Source: Bacteroidales bacterium | GTDB lineage: Bacteria > Bacteroidota > Bacteroidia > Bacteroidales > F082 | Reading direction: 5' to 3' | Assembly: GCA_016936355.1 (NCBI GenBank) | Contig: JAFGYB010000065.1 | Coordinates: 35,214-99,213 of the forward strand | Length of the DNA: 64,000 nucleotides | In this document: positions 50,974-58,550 of the stretch, in pieces | Numbering within the stretch: position 1 is the first letter of the stretch | Layout: every line of letters starts with the position of its first letter | Made by a program: the position numbers and the translations under genes | The notes under the pieces: generated by a model | Told to the model about the DNA's origin: nothing | The model's input: only the letters and a program-made list of their open reading frames with translations | The model's database searches: none

Positions 50974-51458
50974 TTGCCTTCAATCCAACGGCTGATTTTT
51001 TTGGATTCCGGTTTGACCCATGGGTTCAGCATCTGTTCCAGTTCCCCTTCTTCATTGATGAGGTATTTCTGAAAATTCCATTTCACAGTAGAATGCATTT
51101 TCCCGTTGTGTTTTTTGGTAGTTAGCCACTGATATATAGGCGCTTTGTCTCTGCCTTTGACTGATATCTTGGACATTATTGGAAAGGTGACATCATAGTT
51201 CATACTGCAAAACGATTTGATCTCCTCATTGCTGCCCGGTTCCTGGTGGGCAAAGTTATTGGCCGGAAATCCAATAATTACAAAGCCTTTATCTTTATAG
51301 TCCCTGTATAATTTTTCCAGTCCTTTATACTGAGGGGTAAACCCACATTTTGATGCTACATTTACAATCATTACCTTTTTTCCCTTGAGCTGACTCATTG
51401 GAAATTCATTCCCGTCAATATCCTTTACGGTGAATGAATAAATAGTTGCATTTTCCAT
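50970..51458 (-). CDS. Glutathione peroxidase family protein, cytosolic
   Basis: About 162 residues from the ATG at 51458; the listed start at 51542 lies inside the upstream gene. Peroxidatic Cys38 is in NVASKCGFTPQY, and WNFQKYLI carries the Trp of the catalytic tetrad. The second conserved Cys (NEEIKSFCSMNYDVTFP) corresponds to the resolving Cys of thioredoxin-dependent Cys-GPx, so thioredoxin is the likely reductant. Seleno-Cys is not used. It follows the secreted paralogue by one base. Reduces hydrogen peroxide or lipid peroxides. Confidence 0.92.
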   Translation of the reverse strand: MENATIYSFTVKDIDGNEFPMSQLKGKKVMIVNVASKCGFTPQYKGLEKLYRDYKDKGFVIIGFPANNFAHQEPGSNEEIKSFCSMNYDVTFPIMSKISVKGRDKAPIYQWLTTKKHNGKMHSTVKWNFQKYLINEEGELEQMLNPWVKPESKKISRWIEGN

Positions 51459-51459
51459 T

Positions 51460-51999
51460 TTACTTACTTTTAATCCATTCAATAATCTTTTTGTTATCTG
51501 GTTTAACCCAGGGATTATAAACCCGTGACAATGTTCCGTCACGGTTGATCAGATACTTCTGAAAGTTCCATTTGACTTCGGAATTCTCTTTCCCGTTCAA
51601 TTTCTTTTCTGTGAGCCATCGATACAGGGGGGCCATGTCGTCACCTTTGACCGATATTTTCGACATCATGGGAAAAGTAACATTATAGTTTAGTGTGCAG
51701 AATTTCTTGATTTCTGCATTGCTGCCCGGTTCCTGATGGGCAAAATTATTAGCCGGAAATCCGATTATCACAAAACCGTCAGACTCATATTTTTTATAAA
51801 GGGCTTCCAACGCTTTATATTGGGGTGTAAATCCGCATTTGGAAGCCACATTAACAATCAATACTTTTTTGCCCTTCAGTTGAGACAAGGCAAAAGGTTT
51901 GCCATTGATGTCTTTAACTGTGAACCCGTAAATATTTTTTTGAGCATATAGGGATACTGAAAACAATAATACAGCTGACAGAACAAATATCTTTTTCAT
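51460..51999 (-). CDS. Glutathione peroxidase family protein, exported
   Basis: About 179 residues from the ATG at 51999, which starts a signal peptide (MKKIFVLSAVLLFSVSLYAQ). The mature part is a close paralogue of the downstream gene: NVASKCGFTPQYKALEALY, FPANNFAHQEPGSNAEIKKFC, and WNFQKYLINRDG. It also has both Cys. The signal peptide means the peroxidase works in the periplasm, so the pair covers both compartments. It is preceded by a minus-strand TATATTTG at 52018-52025 and a 20-base palindrome at 52095-52114. Confidence 0.92.
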   Translation of the reverse strand: MKKIFVLSAVLLFSVSLYAQKNIYGFTVKDINGKPFALSQLKGKKVLIVNVASKCGFTPQYKALEALYKKYESDGFVIIGFPANNFAHQEPGSNAEIKKFCTLNYNVTFPMMSKISVKGDDMAPLYRWLTEKKLNGKENSEVKWNFQKYLINRDGTLSRVYNPWVKPDNKKIIEWIKSK

Positions 52000-52017
52000 G
52001 ATATTGGAATTTACATG

Positions 52018-52025
52018 CAAATATA
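52018..52025 (-). promoter_or_regulatory. -7 element before the gpx pair
   Basis: Minus-strand TATATTTG matches TAnnTTTG, 18 bases before the exported gpx ATG. No -33 box at the usual distance. Confidence 0.4.
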
Positions 52026-52094
52026 TAAATATTGATATGGATTTCATTTGTCTTGTCCGGTCTCCAGTTTCTTCTTTTAATTAGATAGTGAGCT

Positions 52095-52114
52095 ATTGCT
52101 ACCAGGGTAGCAAT
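52095..52114. promoter_or_regulatory. 20-base perfect palindrome between divergent genes
   Basis: ATTGCTACC-AG-GGTAGCAAT: two 9-base arms with a 2-base centre, too tight for a terminator loop and without a T run. It sits in the 272-base gap between the exported gpx gene and a small lipoprotein gene and looks like an operator. Confidence 0.5.
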
Positions 52115-52232
52115 TTGAGCGAATGTTAAGAAATGTTATATATTTTTGTAGGCAGTGGAACTGCTCTGTTCAGGATTTTGGCTAAAAACTACGAATGTTT
52201 AATTACCTCCCAAAGGGAAGGTCTTTTTTTTC

Positions 52233-52240
52233 TATATTTG
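52233..52240 (+). promoter_or_regulatory. -7 element before the small lipoprotein gene
   Basis: TATATTTG matches TAnnTTTG, 31 bases before the ATG at 52272. A second match TATTTTTG is at 52141-52148 with TTTG 23 bases upstream. Confidence 0.4.
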
Positions 52241-52271
52241 TATTTATTAAAAACCAAATTCTTTAAACGCT

Positions 52272-52511
52272 ATGATTAAAAAATTAATTAAAACGGTGGC
52301 TGTTGTTTTAATAGCCTTTTCAGTAACCAGTTGTGCCACTGTGTTTGGCGGTAAGATTACCCAGTATCAAAAAACGAAACCGGCTCCCGGTCAGGCACAG
52401 CGCCAGGTTAGAGTTGGTGCTCTTGTAGCTGATATTCTATTATTCTGGCCAGGTGCCATTGTCGATTTCGCAACCGGCGCTATATATAAACCTGTTCCGG
52501 CGGGAAAGTAA
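52272..52511 (+). CDS. Small lipoprotein
   Basis: A 79-residue protein with a lipoprotein signal (KLIKTVAVVLIAFSVTSC, lipobox VTSC) followed by ATVFGGKITQYQ. The mature part is about 60 residues with one hydrophobic stretch (VGALVADILLFWPGAIVDFATGAIYKP). It resembles small YceK/YidQ-like lipoproteins in the CxTVxG opening, which I treat as weak. Function unknown. It has its own promoter element and is followed by a hairpin terminator, so it is a single-gene unit. Confidence 0.8.
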   Translation: MIKKLIKTVAVVLIAFSVTSCATVFGGKITQYQKTKPAPGQAQRQVRVGALVADILLFWPGAIVDFATGAIYKPVPAGK

Positions 52512-52532
52512 TTTTCTGAATATGTTTTAAAA

Positions 52533-52558
52533 GCCCGGAATTTTCCGGGTTTTTTTTT
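52533..52558 (+). terminator. Rho-independent terminator after the small lipoprotein gene
   Basis: CCCGGAA (52534-52540) pairs with TTCCGGG (52543-52549), followed by nine T residues. Confidence 0.85.
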
Positions 52559-52643
52559 GCTGTTGATTGAAGCGTACTTATTTAAATATTGTTAATCCTT
52601 AAATGGATATAATTTCATAATTAATTCAGCTGTCAATTTTGTT

Positions 52644-52651
52644 TACATTTG
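52644..52651 (+). promoter_or_regulatory. -7 element before the efflux operon
   Basis: TACATTTG matches TAnnTTTG, with a leader of about 65 bases before the TolC-like ATG. No -33 TTTG is found at the standard spacing. Confidence 0.35.
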
Positions 52652-52723
52652 TTCGCTTGGCTCCGGGCTGGGTGAATGGATGTGTGATAAGGAACCATTG
52701 TATAAAAGATTAAAATTTATTGA

Positions 52724-54052
52724 ATGAAATTACATCAACTCCTGAGGTATATAATGCCAGGTTTTCTGTTGTTGATATTACTGATGACTTTTGTCCCTGC
52801 GCAGGCACAAAAAGAAAAAACATTTACATTAAAAGACTGTATTCACTATGCACTGGAGAATCGTGCATCAGTGAAAAACCAAAGATTATCCGAAGAACTT
52901 AGCAAAAAAAACCGGCAGGAAGTAAACAGTCAGTGGTTTCCGCAGATCAGTGGAGGAGCCAAATATCAGTATACCATCCGTCGTCAGGTTTTAATCATAG
53001 GCGATAACACCATCTTTGTTGGACTCCCGCAGCAACTACAAGCCTATGTGAATGTGAACCAAACTCTTTTTGATCCGGTATTGATGGGCAACAGTTCGGG
53101 GGCCAGAATTAATGAAAAACTGTCGGTTGAAAATACCCGACTTTCTGAAATTGATCTCGTGGTCCAGGTAAAAAAGGCATTTTACGGTGTGTTGGTTTTT
53201 AGGGAACAGCTGAAACTACTGGATGCCAACATTACCCGAACAGAAAAGTCACTAAAAGATACCGAATATCAATACAAAAACGGATTGGCCCAAAAAGTAG
53301 ACATCGACCGGATTAAGGTCCTGGTCAATAATGCTGTTACCAATAAAGCCAATGCATTACGCAACCTGAATACGATGATGCAAAGCCTCAAATATTATTT
53401 GGGGATGAAGGTGTCCGATCCTTTGCAAATAAAGGGGACTATCTCTGATTCTTTGTTGGCCGGTCCTGTAACTTTGCCCGATCAGCATTTTTACGAACAG
53501 AGAGAGGAATTTAAAAAGGCACAACTGAATTTGGAGATGAACCGGTTGCTTCAAAACAATGTGGCAAAATCATCTCTGCCTACATTGTCGGCTTTTTACT
53601 CGTTAACGGCTCCTTTTAACGGCAGTACTTTTAACGGGATGTTTGATCGTAAATTGTATCCTTCATCGTACGTGGGGTTGCAGCTATCGGTACCTGTATT
53701 TTCGGGTTTGAAACGTCATTACCAGTACCAACAGGCTAAGATTAGTGTTCAACAATCAGAGAACAGTCTGAACGATTTAAAAAACAGTATCGAACTGGAA
53801 TACAATCAGTATTTCAGACAATATGAAAACGATCTGGCCAACCTGAAAACACAAAGTGAAAACATCAAGCTGGCTGAATTGAACTACAAGAACCTGAAAT
53901 ATCAGTATGACAATGGCGTACAGCCCCTCATTGAAGTGCTGAATGCAGAAACAACGCTTTTGCAGGCTCAGGACAATTACATCAGTGCCTTGTACCAGGC
54001 TTTGGTAAACAAAGTGGATCTGGACAAAAGTTTGGGTAAGATCAAGTATTAA
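52724..54052 (+). CDS. TolC-family outer-membrane efflux protein
   Basis: A 442-residue exported protein (signal MKLHQLLRYIMPGFLLLILLMTFVPAQA). Two similar halves, each with long helices and strands: FTLKDCIHYALENRASVKNQRL, FDPVLMGNSSGARINEKLS, then FSGLKRHYQYQQAKISVQQSE and YDNGVQPLIEVLNAETTLLQAQ. These are the outer-membrane factor repeats. It forms the exit channel of the RND pump encoded by the next two genes. The order TolC, MFP, RND is read in one direction with gaps of 54 and 27 bases. Confidence 0.93.
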   Translation: MKLHQLLRYIMPGFLLLILLMTFVPAQAQKEKTFTLKDCIHYALENRASVKNQRLSEELSKKNRQEVNSQWFPQISGGAKYQYTIRRQVLIIGDNTIFVGLPQQLQAYVNVNQTLFDPVLMGNSSGARINEKLSVENTRLSEIDLVVQVKKAFYGVLVFREQLKLLDANITRTEKSLKDTEYQYKNGLAQKVDIDRIKVLVNNAVTNKANALRNLNTMMQSLKYYLGMKVSDPLQIKGTISDSLLAGPVTLPDQHFYEQREEFKKAQLNLEMNRLLQNNVAKSSLPTLSAFYSLTAPFNGSTFNGMFDRKLYPSSYVGLQLSVPVFSGLKRHYQYQQAKISVQQSENSLNDLKNSIELEYNQYFRQYENDLANLKTQSENIKLAELNYKNLKYQYDNGVQPLIEVLNAETTLLQAQDNYISALYQALVNKVDLDKSLGKIKY

Positions 54053-54106
54053 TTGATAAAAATCGAATTTTGGATTTGGAAATAGTTGAAAATATCACAC
54101 AATAAA

Positions 54107-55246
54107 ATGAAAAAAATACCTACAGAAATTCCGTTCATTTTCTCAGCAATGTTACTGGCTGTTTTTTTTCTTTCTTCATGCGGAAATAAGAACCAAAGCC
54201 AAAAGCACAACAGACAAATAACCAGTGTAGGGGTGGCAACGGCAGTCTATGCTTCGGCTCCCGAATATTTTGAATATCCGTCCACCCTGGTGGCCAACAA
54301 AAAAATTGACCTGCGCGCTGATGTGGGGGGACGGGTAGAAGCCATCCTCTTTAAAGAAGGAGGCCATGTCACGAAAGGTCAGGCGATGTATACCATTGAC
54401 AAAAGGTTGTATCTGGCAAAATACAATCAGGCACGGGCACAACTGCGGATTGCAGAAACCAACTATGTTACCGATACCACTGATGCCCGTCGTTATCAAA
54501 ATCTGTGGGCACACAATGCGGTCGATAAAATTCAGCTCGATCATGCCCTGGCTCAGGTACAGGTAGCTAAAGCCAATGTGGCTTCCGCCAAAGCCAACAT
54601 GATTTATGCCCAAACCAACCTGGATCAGGCCACAGTTAAAGCTCCTTTCAGCGGGACTACTAATGTTTCGGATGTACGGCTGGGCGATCTGGTGGTAGCA
54701 TCTCAGACTCCTTTAGTAACCGTCGTTGACAACAGTAACATGAATGCTGATTTTTACATCAACGAAGCCAACTATGTAAAGCTCGGCGAGAACGATCGGA
54801 GCATTCGTGAGAAACTGTCGCATTTTCGTCTGTTTCTGCCCGATGGCCGCGAATACAAATACAAGGGGAGTTTGGATTTTGTAGACAATACGGTGGATCC
54901 CACCACGGGAACTATTTTGGTCCGGTTGAGATTTCCCAACCCGGGTCATGTTTTAAAATCAGGAATGAATTGTGTTGTACGACTGACTCAAAAGAACGAA
55001 AAGGCCCTGGTGATTCCTCAGGATGCCATACAACAACTGTTGGACGAATACTTTGTATATGTGGTGAATGATAAAGGAATCGTGGAACAGGCCAAAGTCA
55101 ATCTGGGGGCTGTTTCCGGGACGTTGCAAATTATCAAATCCGGATTAAAACCGGGGCAAAAAGTGATTGTTGAAGGCATTGAAAATGTCAGACCCCAGGA
55201 GAAAGTGAAAGCTGTTTCACAGGAAGGTAAGATGGCAGGTAACTAG
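54107..55246 (+). CDS. RND efflux periplasmic adaptor (MFP) lipoprotein
   Basis: About 379 residues from the ATG at 54107; the listed 54086 is a TTG. A lipoprotein signal ends at FLSSCGNK. The biotinyl-lipoyl-like domain halves flank a coiled hairpin: DLRADVGGRVEAILFKEGGHVTKGQ, then QARAQLRIAETNY to KANMIYAQTNLDQA, then VKAPFSGTTNVSDVRLGDLV. Later parts form the beta-barrel and membrane-proximal domain (GLKPGQKVIVEGIENVRPQEKV). It links the RND pump to the TolC-like channel. Confidence 0.94.
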   Translation: MKKIPTEIPFIFSAMLLAVFFLSSCGNKNQSQKHNRQITSVGVATAVYASAPEYFEYPSTLVANKKIDLRADVGGRVEAILFKEGGHVTKGQAMYTIDKRLYLAKYNQARAQLRIAETNYVTDTTDARRYQNLWAHNAVDKIQLDHALAQVQVAKANVASAKANMIYAQTNLDQATVKAPFSGTTNVSDVRLGDLVVASQTPLVTVVDNSNMNADFYINEANYVKLGENDRSIREKLSHFRLFLPDGREYKYKGSLDFVDNTVDPTTGTILVRLRFPNPGHVLKSGMNCVVRLTQKNEKALVIPQDAIQQLLDEYFVYVVNDKGIVEQAKVNLGAVSGTLQIIKSGLKPGQKVIVEGIENVRPQEKVKAVSQEGKMAGN

Positions 55247-55273
55247 TTTTCATTCCGTTCAAAAAAAGAAAGT

Positions 55274-58200
55274 ATGTTTTCAAAAATATTTATCGAACGC
55301 CCCATTACGGCCATTGTTCTTTCATTGTTTATTATCATTGTGGGCGTTATTTCCATCTTCCTGTTGCCCGTGGCACAACTACCGGAAGTAACTCCTCCGG
55401 TTGTGAATGTATCCGGTTCATATACGGGAGCCAGCGCCTCTGATGTGGAAAATGTCATAGCTACACCGGTGGAAAATCAGGTGAATGGCGCTACAGACAT
55501 GATGTATTTGCAATCCACCAGCTCCAACGACGGGAGCTTTACCCTGAATGTTACTTTTAAACTGGGGTCGGATGTGAATGTGGATGCCATGGAAGTTCAG
55601 AACCGTGTGGCTTTGGCAATGCCCGGTTTACCGGAAGAATTGAAACGTACCGGTTTGTCGGTGAGGAAAGCTTCCACAAGTATGCTGGAAATTGTAGCCC
55701 TTTATTCTCCCAAAGGAACTCACGACAGGAAATTTCTGGATAACTATGCCAGTTTGTATGTCAAGAATGCGTTGGCAAGGGTGCCCGGTGTGGGTAATGT
55801 AACTTCGTTTGGCAGCGATTTTGCCATGCGGGTATGGCTGAACCCTCAGAAAATGGCCAATCTGCACATTACCACTACGGATGTTATCAATGCGGTAACC
55901 AACCAGAACAAGCTGACTCCAGCGGGTTCTGTGGGAGCTACGCCTGCACCCAAAGGCCAGTCTTTTCAGGTAAGCGTGCGGGTAAAAGGTCGTTTGGTTA
56001 CGGCAAAAGAATTCGGAAACATTGTAATCGCCACCAATCCGAAAACAGGGGCTGTCACCCGGCTGAAAGACATTGCCCGGGTTGAACTGGGTTCTTCGTC
56101 TTATACGGGTCAGGGCAGGGTAAACGGTAAAGTTGGGAGTGGACTGGCTATTTATCAGACGCCTGGAAGTAATGCACTGGAAACAGCCGACCTGGTAAAG
56201 GCAAAAATGCAGCAACTGGCTAAATCATTTCCGCAGGATGTATCCTGGACCACCATGGTGGACAATACACGATTTGTGAAGGCTTCCATTGATGAAGTGG
56301 TAAAAACTCTTTTTGAAGTATTGATTTTGGTGTTGGTAGTCGTTTTCTTTTTTCTGCAAACCTGGAGACCAACATTAATTACCCTGCTGGCAATACCGGT
56401 TTCCATCATTGGAACGTTTGCGGTATTTTCTCTGATTGGTTTTACCATCAATACGCTGACACTGTTTGCCATGGTGCTGGCCATCGGAATTGTGGTGGAT
56501 GACGCGATTGTGGTAGTGGAAGCTGTTCAGCACAACATCGATAAATTTAACATGTCGGCGAAAGAAGCTTCTATTAAAGCCATGAAAGAAGTAGGAGGTC
56601 CGGTTATTGTAATTGCTTTGATCCTGTCTGCCGTGTTCTTTCCGGTTACTTTCATGCCGGGGATTACGGGTATGCTCTACAAGCAATTTGCTGTGACTAT
56701 TGCCGTATCGGTACTCATTTCAGCTTTTGTAGCGCTGACTCTGACCCCTGCACTGACCTCACTGATGATGCGACCCAATCCGGTGAATGCAAACAGCAAA
56801 GGGTTGTACGGTCTGTTTTACCGGTTCAACATATGGTTTGAACAAAGAGTGGAATCTTATGGGAAAAACGTGAGATACACCATCAGAAAAGCACCGTTGA
56901 TGCTGGTCATGCTGATTGTAATCTATATCGGGGCAGGATTGTTGTCCAAATACACACCTCAGTCTTTTATTCCTAATGAAGATCAGGGAATGGTGATGGC
57001 TGTCGTTCAGTTACCTCCCGGTGCTTCCACACAAAGGACCAAAAAAGTGATGAATGAGTTTGGTGAAATCCTCAAAAAGAATAAATACATCAGCCACTAT
57101 TTTCTGGCTCCCAATTTTAATATTATGACCCGGACGCGCCTTTCCAATTTTGGTACATCCTTTATCGGGTTGACGCCATGGAAGGATCGGAAAGGAAAAA
57201 ATGCCAGTTCTGAAGCCATTGCCCGTCAGATTACAATGGAGGCTTCACACATCAAAGGAGCCCGAATCAGGGTGATTTCTCCTCCGCCTATAAGAGGACT
57301 GGGCATAGCCACAGGTTTTTCATTTGAAATCAAACAAAGCAGTGGAACCGTTGATGAACTGAAAAAGGTTCAGGATAATTTTTTGAACGCTCTAAGGAAG
57401 CAAAAATCCATAGGAATGGCTTATTCTACAGCAACTTTCGATTATCCCGACATTCAATTAAGCATCGATCGGGTGAAAGCTAAAATGATGGGCGTTTCAA
57501 TTTCTGACATAACCAATACCATCCGAACTTTCCTCGGTGGTTATTATATCAACGATTTTACATTATTCAATAAAACTTTTCGGGTTTTTGCCCAGGCGGA
57601 TTCCAGTTACCGTTCCAACATCAATGCCTTGTCACAGTATTATGTCAGGAATAACAAAGGTCAGATGGTGCCTTTAAATGTGTTGGTGAAAGCGACAAAG
57701 TCCACCTCTGCGCCCATTATTACACACTATAATATGGACCGGAGCGTGAGCATCAGTGGCTCTGCAGCCCCGGGATACAGCTCGGGTGATGCCATTAATA
57801 CCTTAAAACAAGTGGCTGCACAAGTGTTACCTCCGGGATATTCCTATGAATTTACAGGCATCTCATTGCAGGAAATTGAAGGAGGCAAAACCAGTTTGAT
57901 CATTTTCATTCTGGCCATCCTTTTTGTGTTTCTTTTCCTTTCAGCATTGTACGAAAGTTTTTCCGTACCGTTTGCGGTATTGCTTGCGGTTCCCATCGGC
58001 ATCTTTGGAGCTTATTTGTCGTTGAAACTGGGCGGATTGTCTGTCAGTATCTATGCCCAGATAGGGATTATTACCCTGATTGGTCTGGCGGCTAAAAATG
58101 CCATTCTGATTGTGGAATACTGTAAGTTGAAATACGAGAGCGGGACGCCGTTGGTACAGGCTGCTGTAGAAGCAGCCAAATTACGTATCCGTCCCATTTT

Positions 58201-58408
58201 GATGACTTCCCTGGCGTTCAACCTGGGCGTTATTCCCCTGATGCTGGCCACCGGTGCCGGTGCCAATGCTCGAATTAATATCGGGTTTACGGTTTTTGGT
58301 GGAATGTTGACTGCAACTTTGCTGGCTGTATTCTTTATTCCCTTGTTTTACGTAGCCATCATCCGTCTGAATGAACGGATTAGAAGCCTGTTTGCATCAG
58401 CAGAATAG
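55274..58408 (+). CDS. RND efflux pump (HAE1/AcrB-type)
   Basis: A 1044-residue inner-membrane proton-driven pump. Twelve helices are expected: the first at residues about 9-28 and clusters at about 340-550 and 870-1030. Key features: FIERPITAIVLSLFIIIVG at the N terminus, the proton-relay Asp pair in GIVVDDAIVVVEAVQ, and the second-half GLAAKNAILIVEYCKLKYE. Porter domains fill the two large periplasmic loops. Length fits AcrB-type pumps, so drugs, detergents or lipids are the likely cargo; sequence alone does not tell. Last gene of the efflux operon. Confidence 0.96.
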   Translation: MFSKIFIERPITAIVLSLFIIIVGVISIFLLPVAQLPEVTPPVVNVSGSYTGASASDVENVIATPVENQVNGATDMMYLQSTSSNDGSFTLNVTFKLGSDVNVDAMEVQNRVALAMPGLPEELKRTGLSVRKASTSMLEIVALYSPKGTHDRKFLDNYASLYVKNALARVPGVGNVTSFGSDFAMRVWLNPQKMANLHITTTDVINAVTNQNKLTPAGSVGATPAPKGQSFQVSVRVKGRLVTAKEFGNIVIATNPKTGAVTRLKDIARVELGSSSYTGQGRVNGKVGSGLAIYQTPGSNALETADLVKAKMQQLAKSFPQDVSWTTMVDNTRFVKASIDEVVKTLFEVLILVLVVVFFFLQTWRPTLITLLAIPVSIIGTFAVFSLIGFTINTLTLFAMVLAIGIVVDDAIVVVEAVQHNIDKFNMSAKEASIKAMKEVGGPVIVIALILSAVFFPVTFMPGITGMLYKQFAVTIAVSVLISAFVALTLTPALTSLMMRPNPVNANSKGLYGLFYRFNIWFEQRVESYGKNVRYTIRKAPLMLVMLIVIYIGAGLLSKYTPQSFIPNEDQGMVMAVVQLPPGASTQRTKKVMNEFGEILKKNKYISHYFLAPNFNIMTRTRLSNFGTSFIGLTPWKDRKGKNASSEAIARQITMEASHIKGARIRVISPPPIRGLGIATGFSFEIKQSSGTVDELKKVQDNFLNALRKQKSIGMAYSTATFDYPDIQLSIDRVKAKMMGVSISDITNTIRTFLGGYYINDFTLFNKTFRVFAQADSSYRSNINALSQYYVRNNKGQMVPLNVLVKATKSTSAPIITHYNMDRSVSISGSAAPGYSSGDAINTLKQVAAQVLPPGYSYEFTGISLQEIEGGKTSLIIFILAILFVFLFLSALYESFSVPFAVLLAVPIGIFGAYLSLKLGGLSVSIYAQIGIITLIGLAAKNAILIVEYCKLKYESGTPLVQAAVEAAKLRIRPILMTSLAFNLGVIPLMLATGAGANARINIGFTVFGGMLTATLLAVFFIPLFYVAIIRLNERIRSLFASAE

Positions 58409-58450
58409 GATCATCAGTTTTCGTTCGGATCTGTTTGCTTCAACCCAAAT

Positions 58451-58485
58451 AAATAGAATAATCTATTTATCTAGATTATTTATTT
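58451..58485. promoter_or_regulatory. AT-rich inverted repeat upstream of the PAS kinase promoter
   Basis: AATAATCTA (58457-58465) and TAGATTATT (58472-58480) with a 6-base centre, extended by AAATA/TATTT past one bulged G. It abuts the -33 box of the kinase promoter and has no following T run, so it fits an operator better than a terminator. Confidence 0.45.
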
Positions 58486-58514
58486 TGAATTATCCCTAAG
58501 ATTTTTTACTTTGG
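58484..58514 (+). promoter_or_regulatory. Promoter of the giant PAS kinase gene
   Basis: TTTG at 58484-58487, 19 bases, then TACTTTGG at 58507-58514 (one mismatch to TAnnTTTG). The ATG at 58551 is about 30 bases past the predicted start point. Confidence 0.5.
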
Positions 58515-58550
58515 TGGTACCTTTTCTCAAAAGGCATAAAATTAAGTGCC

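Noticed and set aside
55628-56215. Antisense ORF (195 aa) opposite the RND pump
   Set aside because: Shadow of a strongly conserved gene; low-complexity His/Arg/Phe-rich translation.
58409-58450. Terminator of the efflux operon
   Set aside because: No GC stem with a T run is seen; the AT-rich inverted repeat at 58451-58485 lacks the T run.
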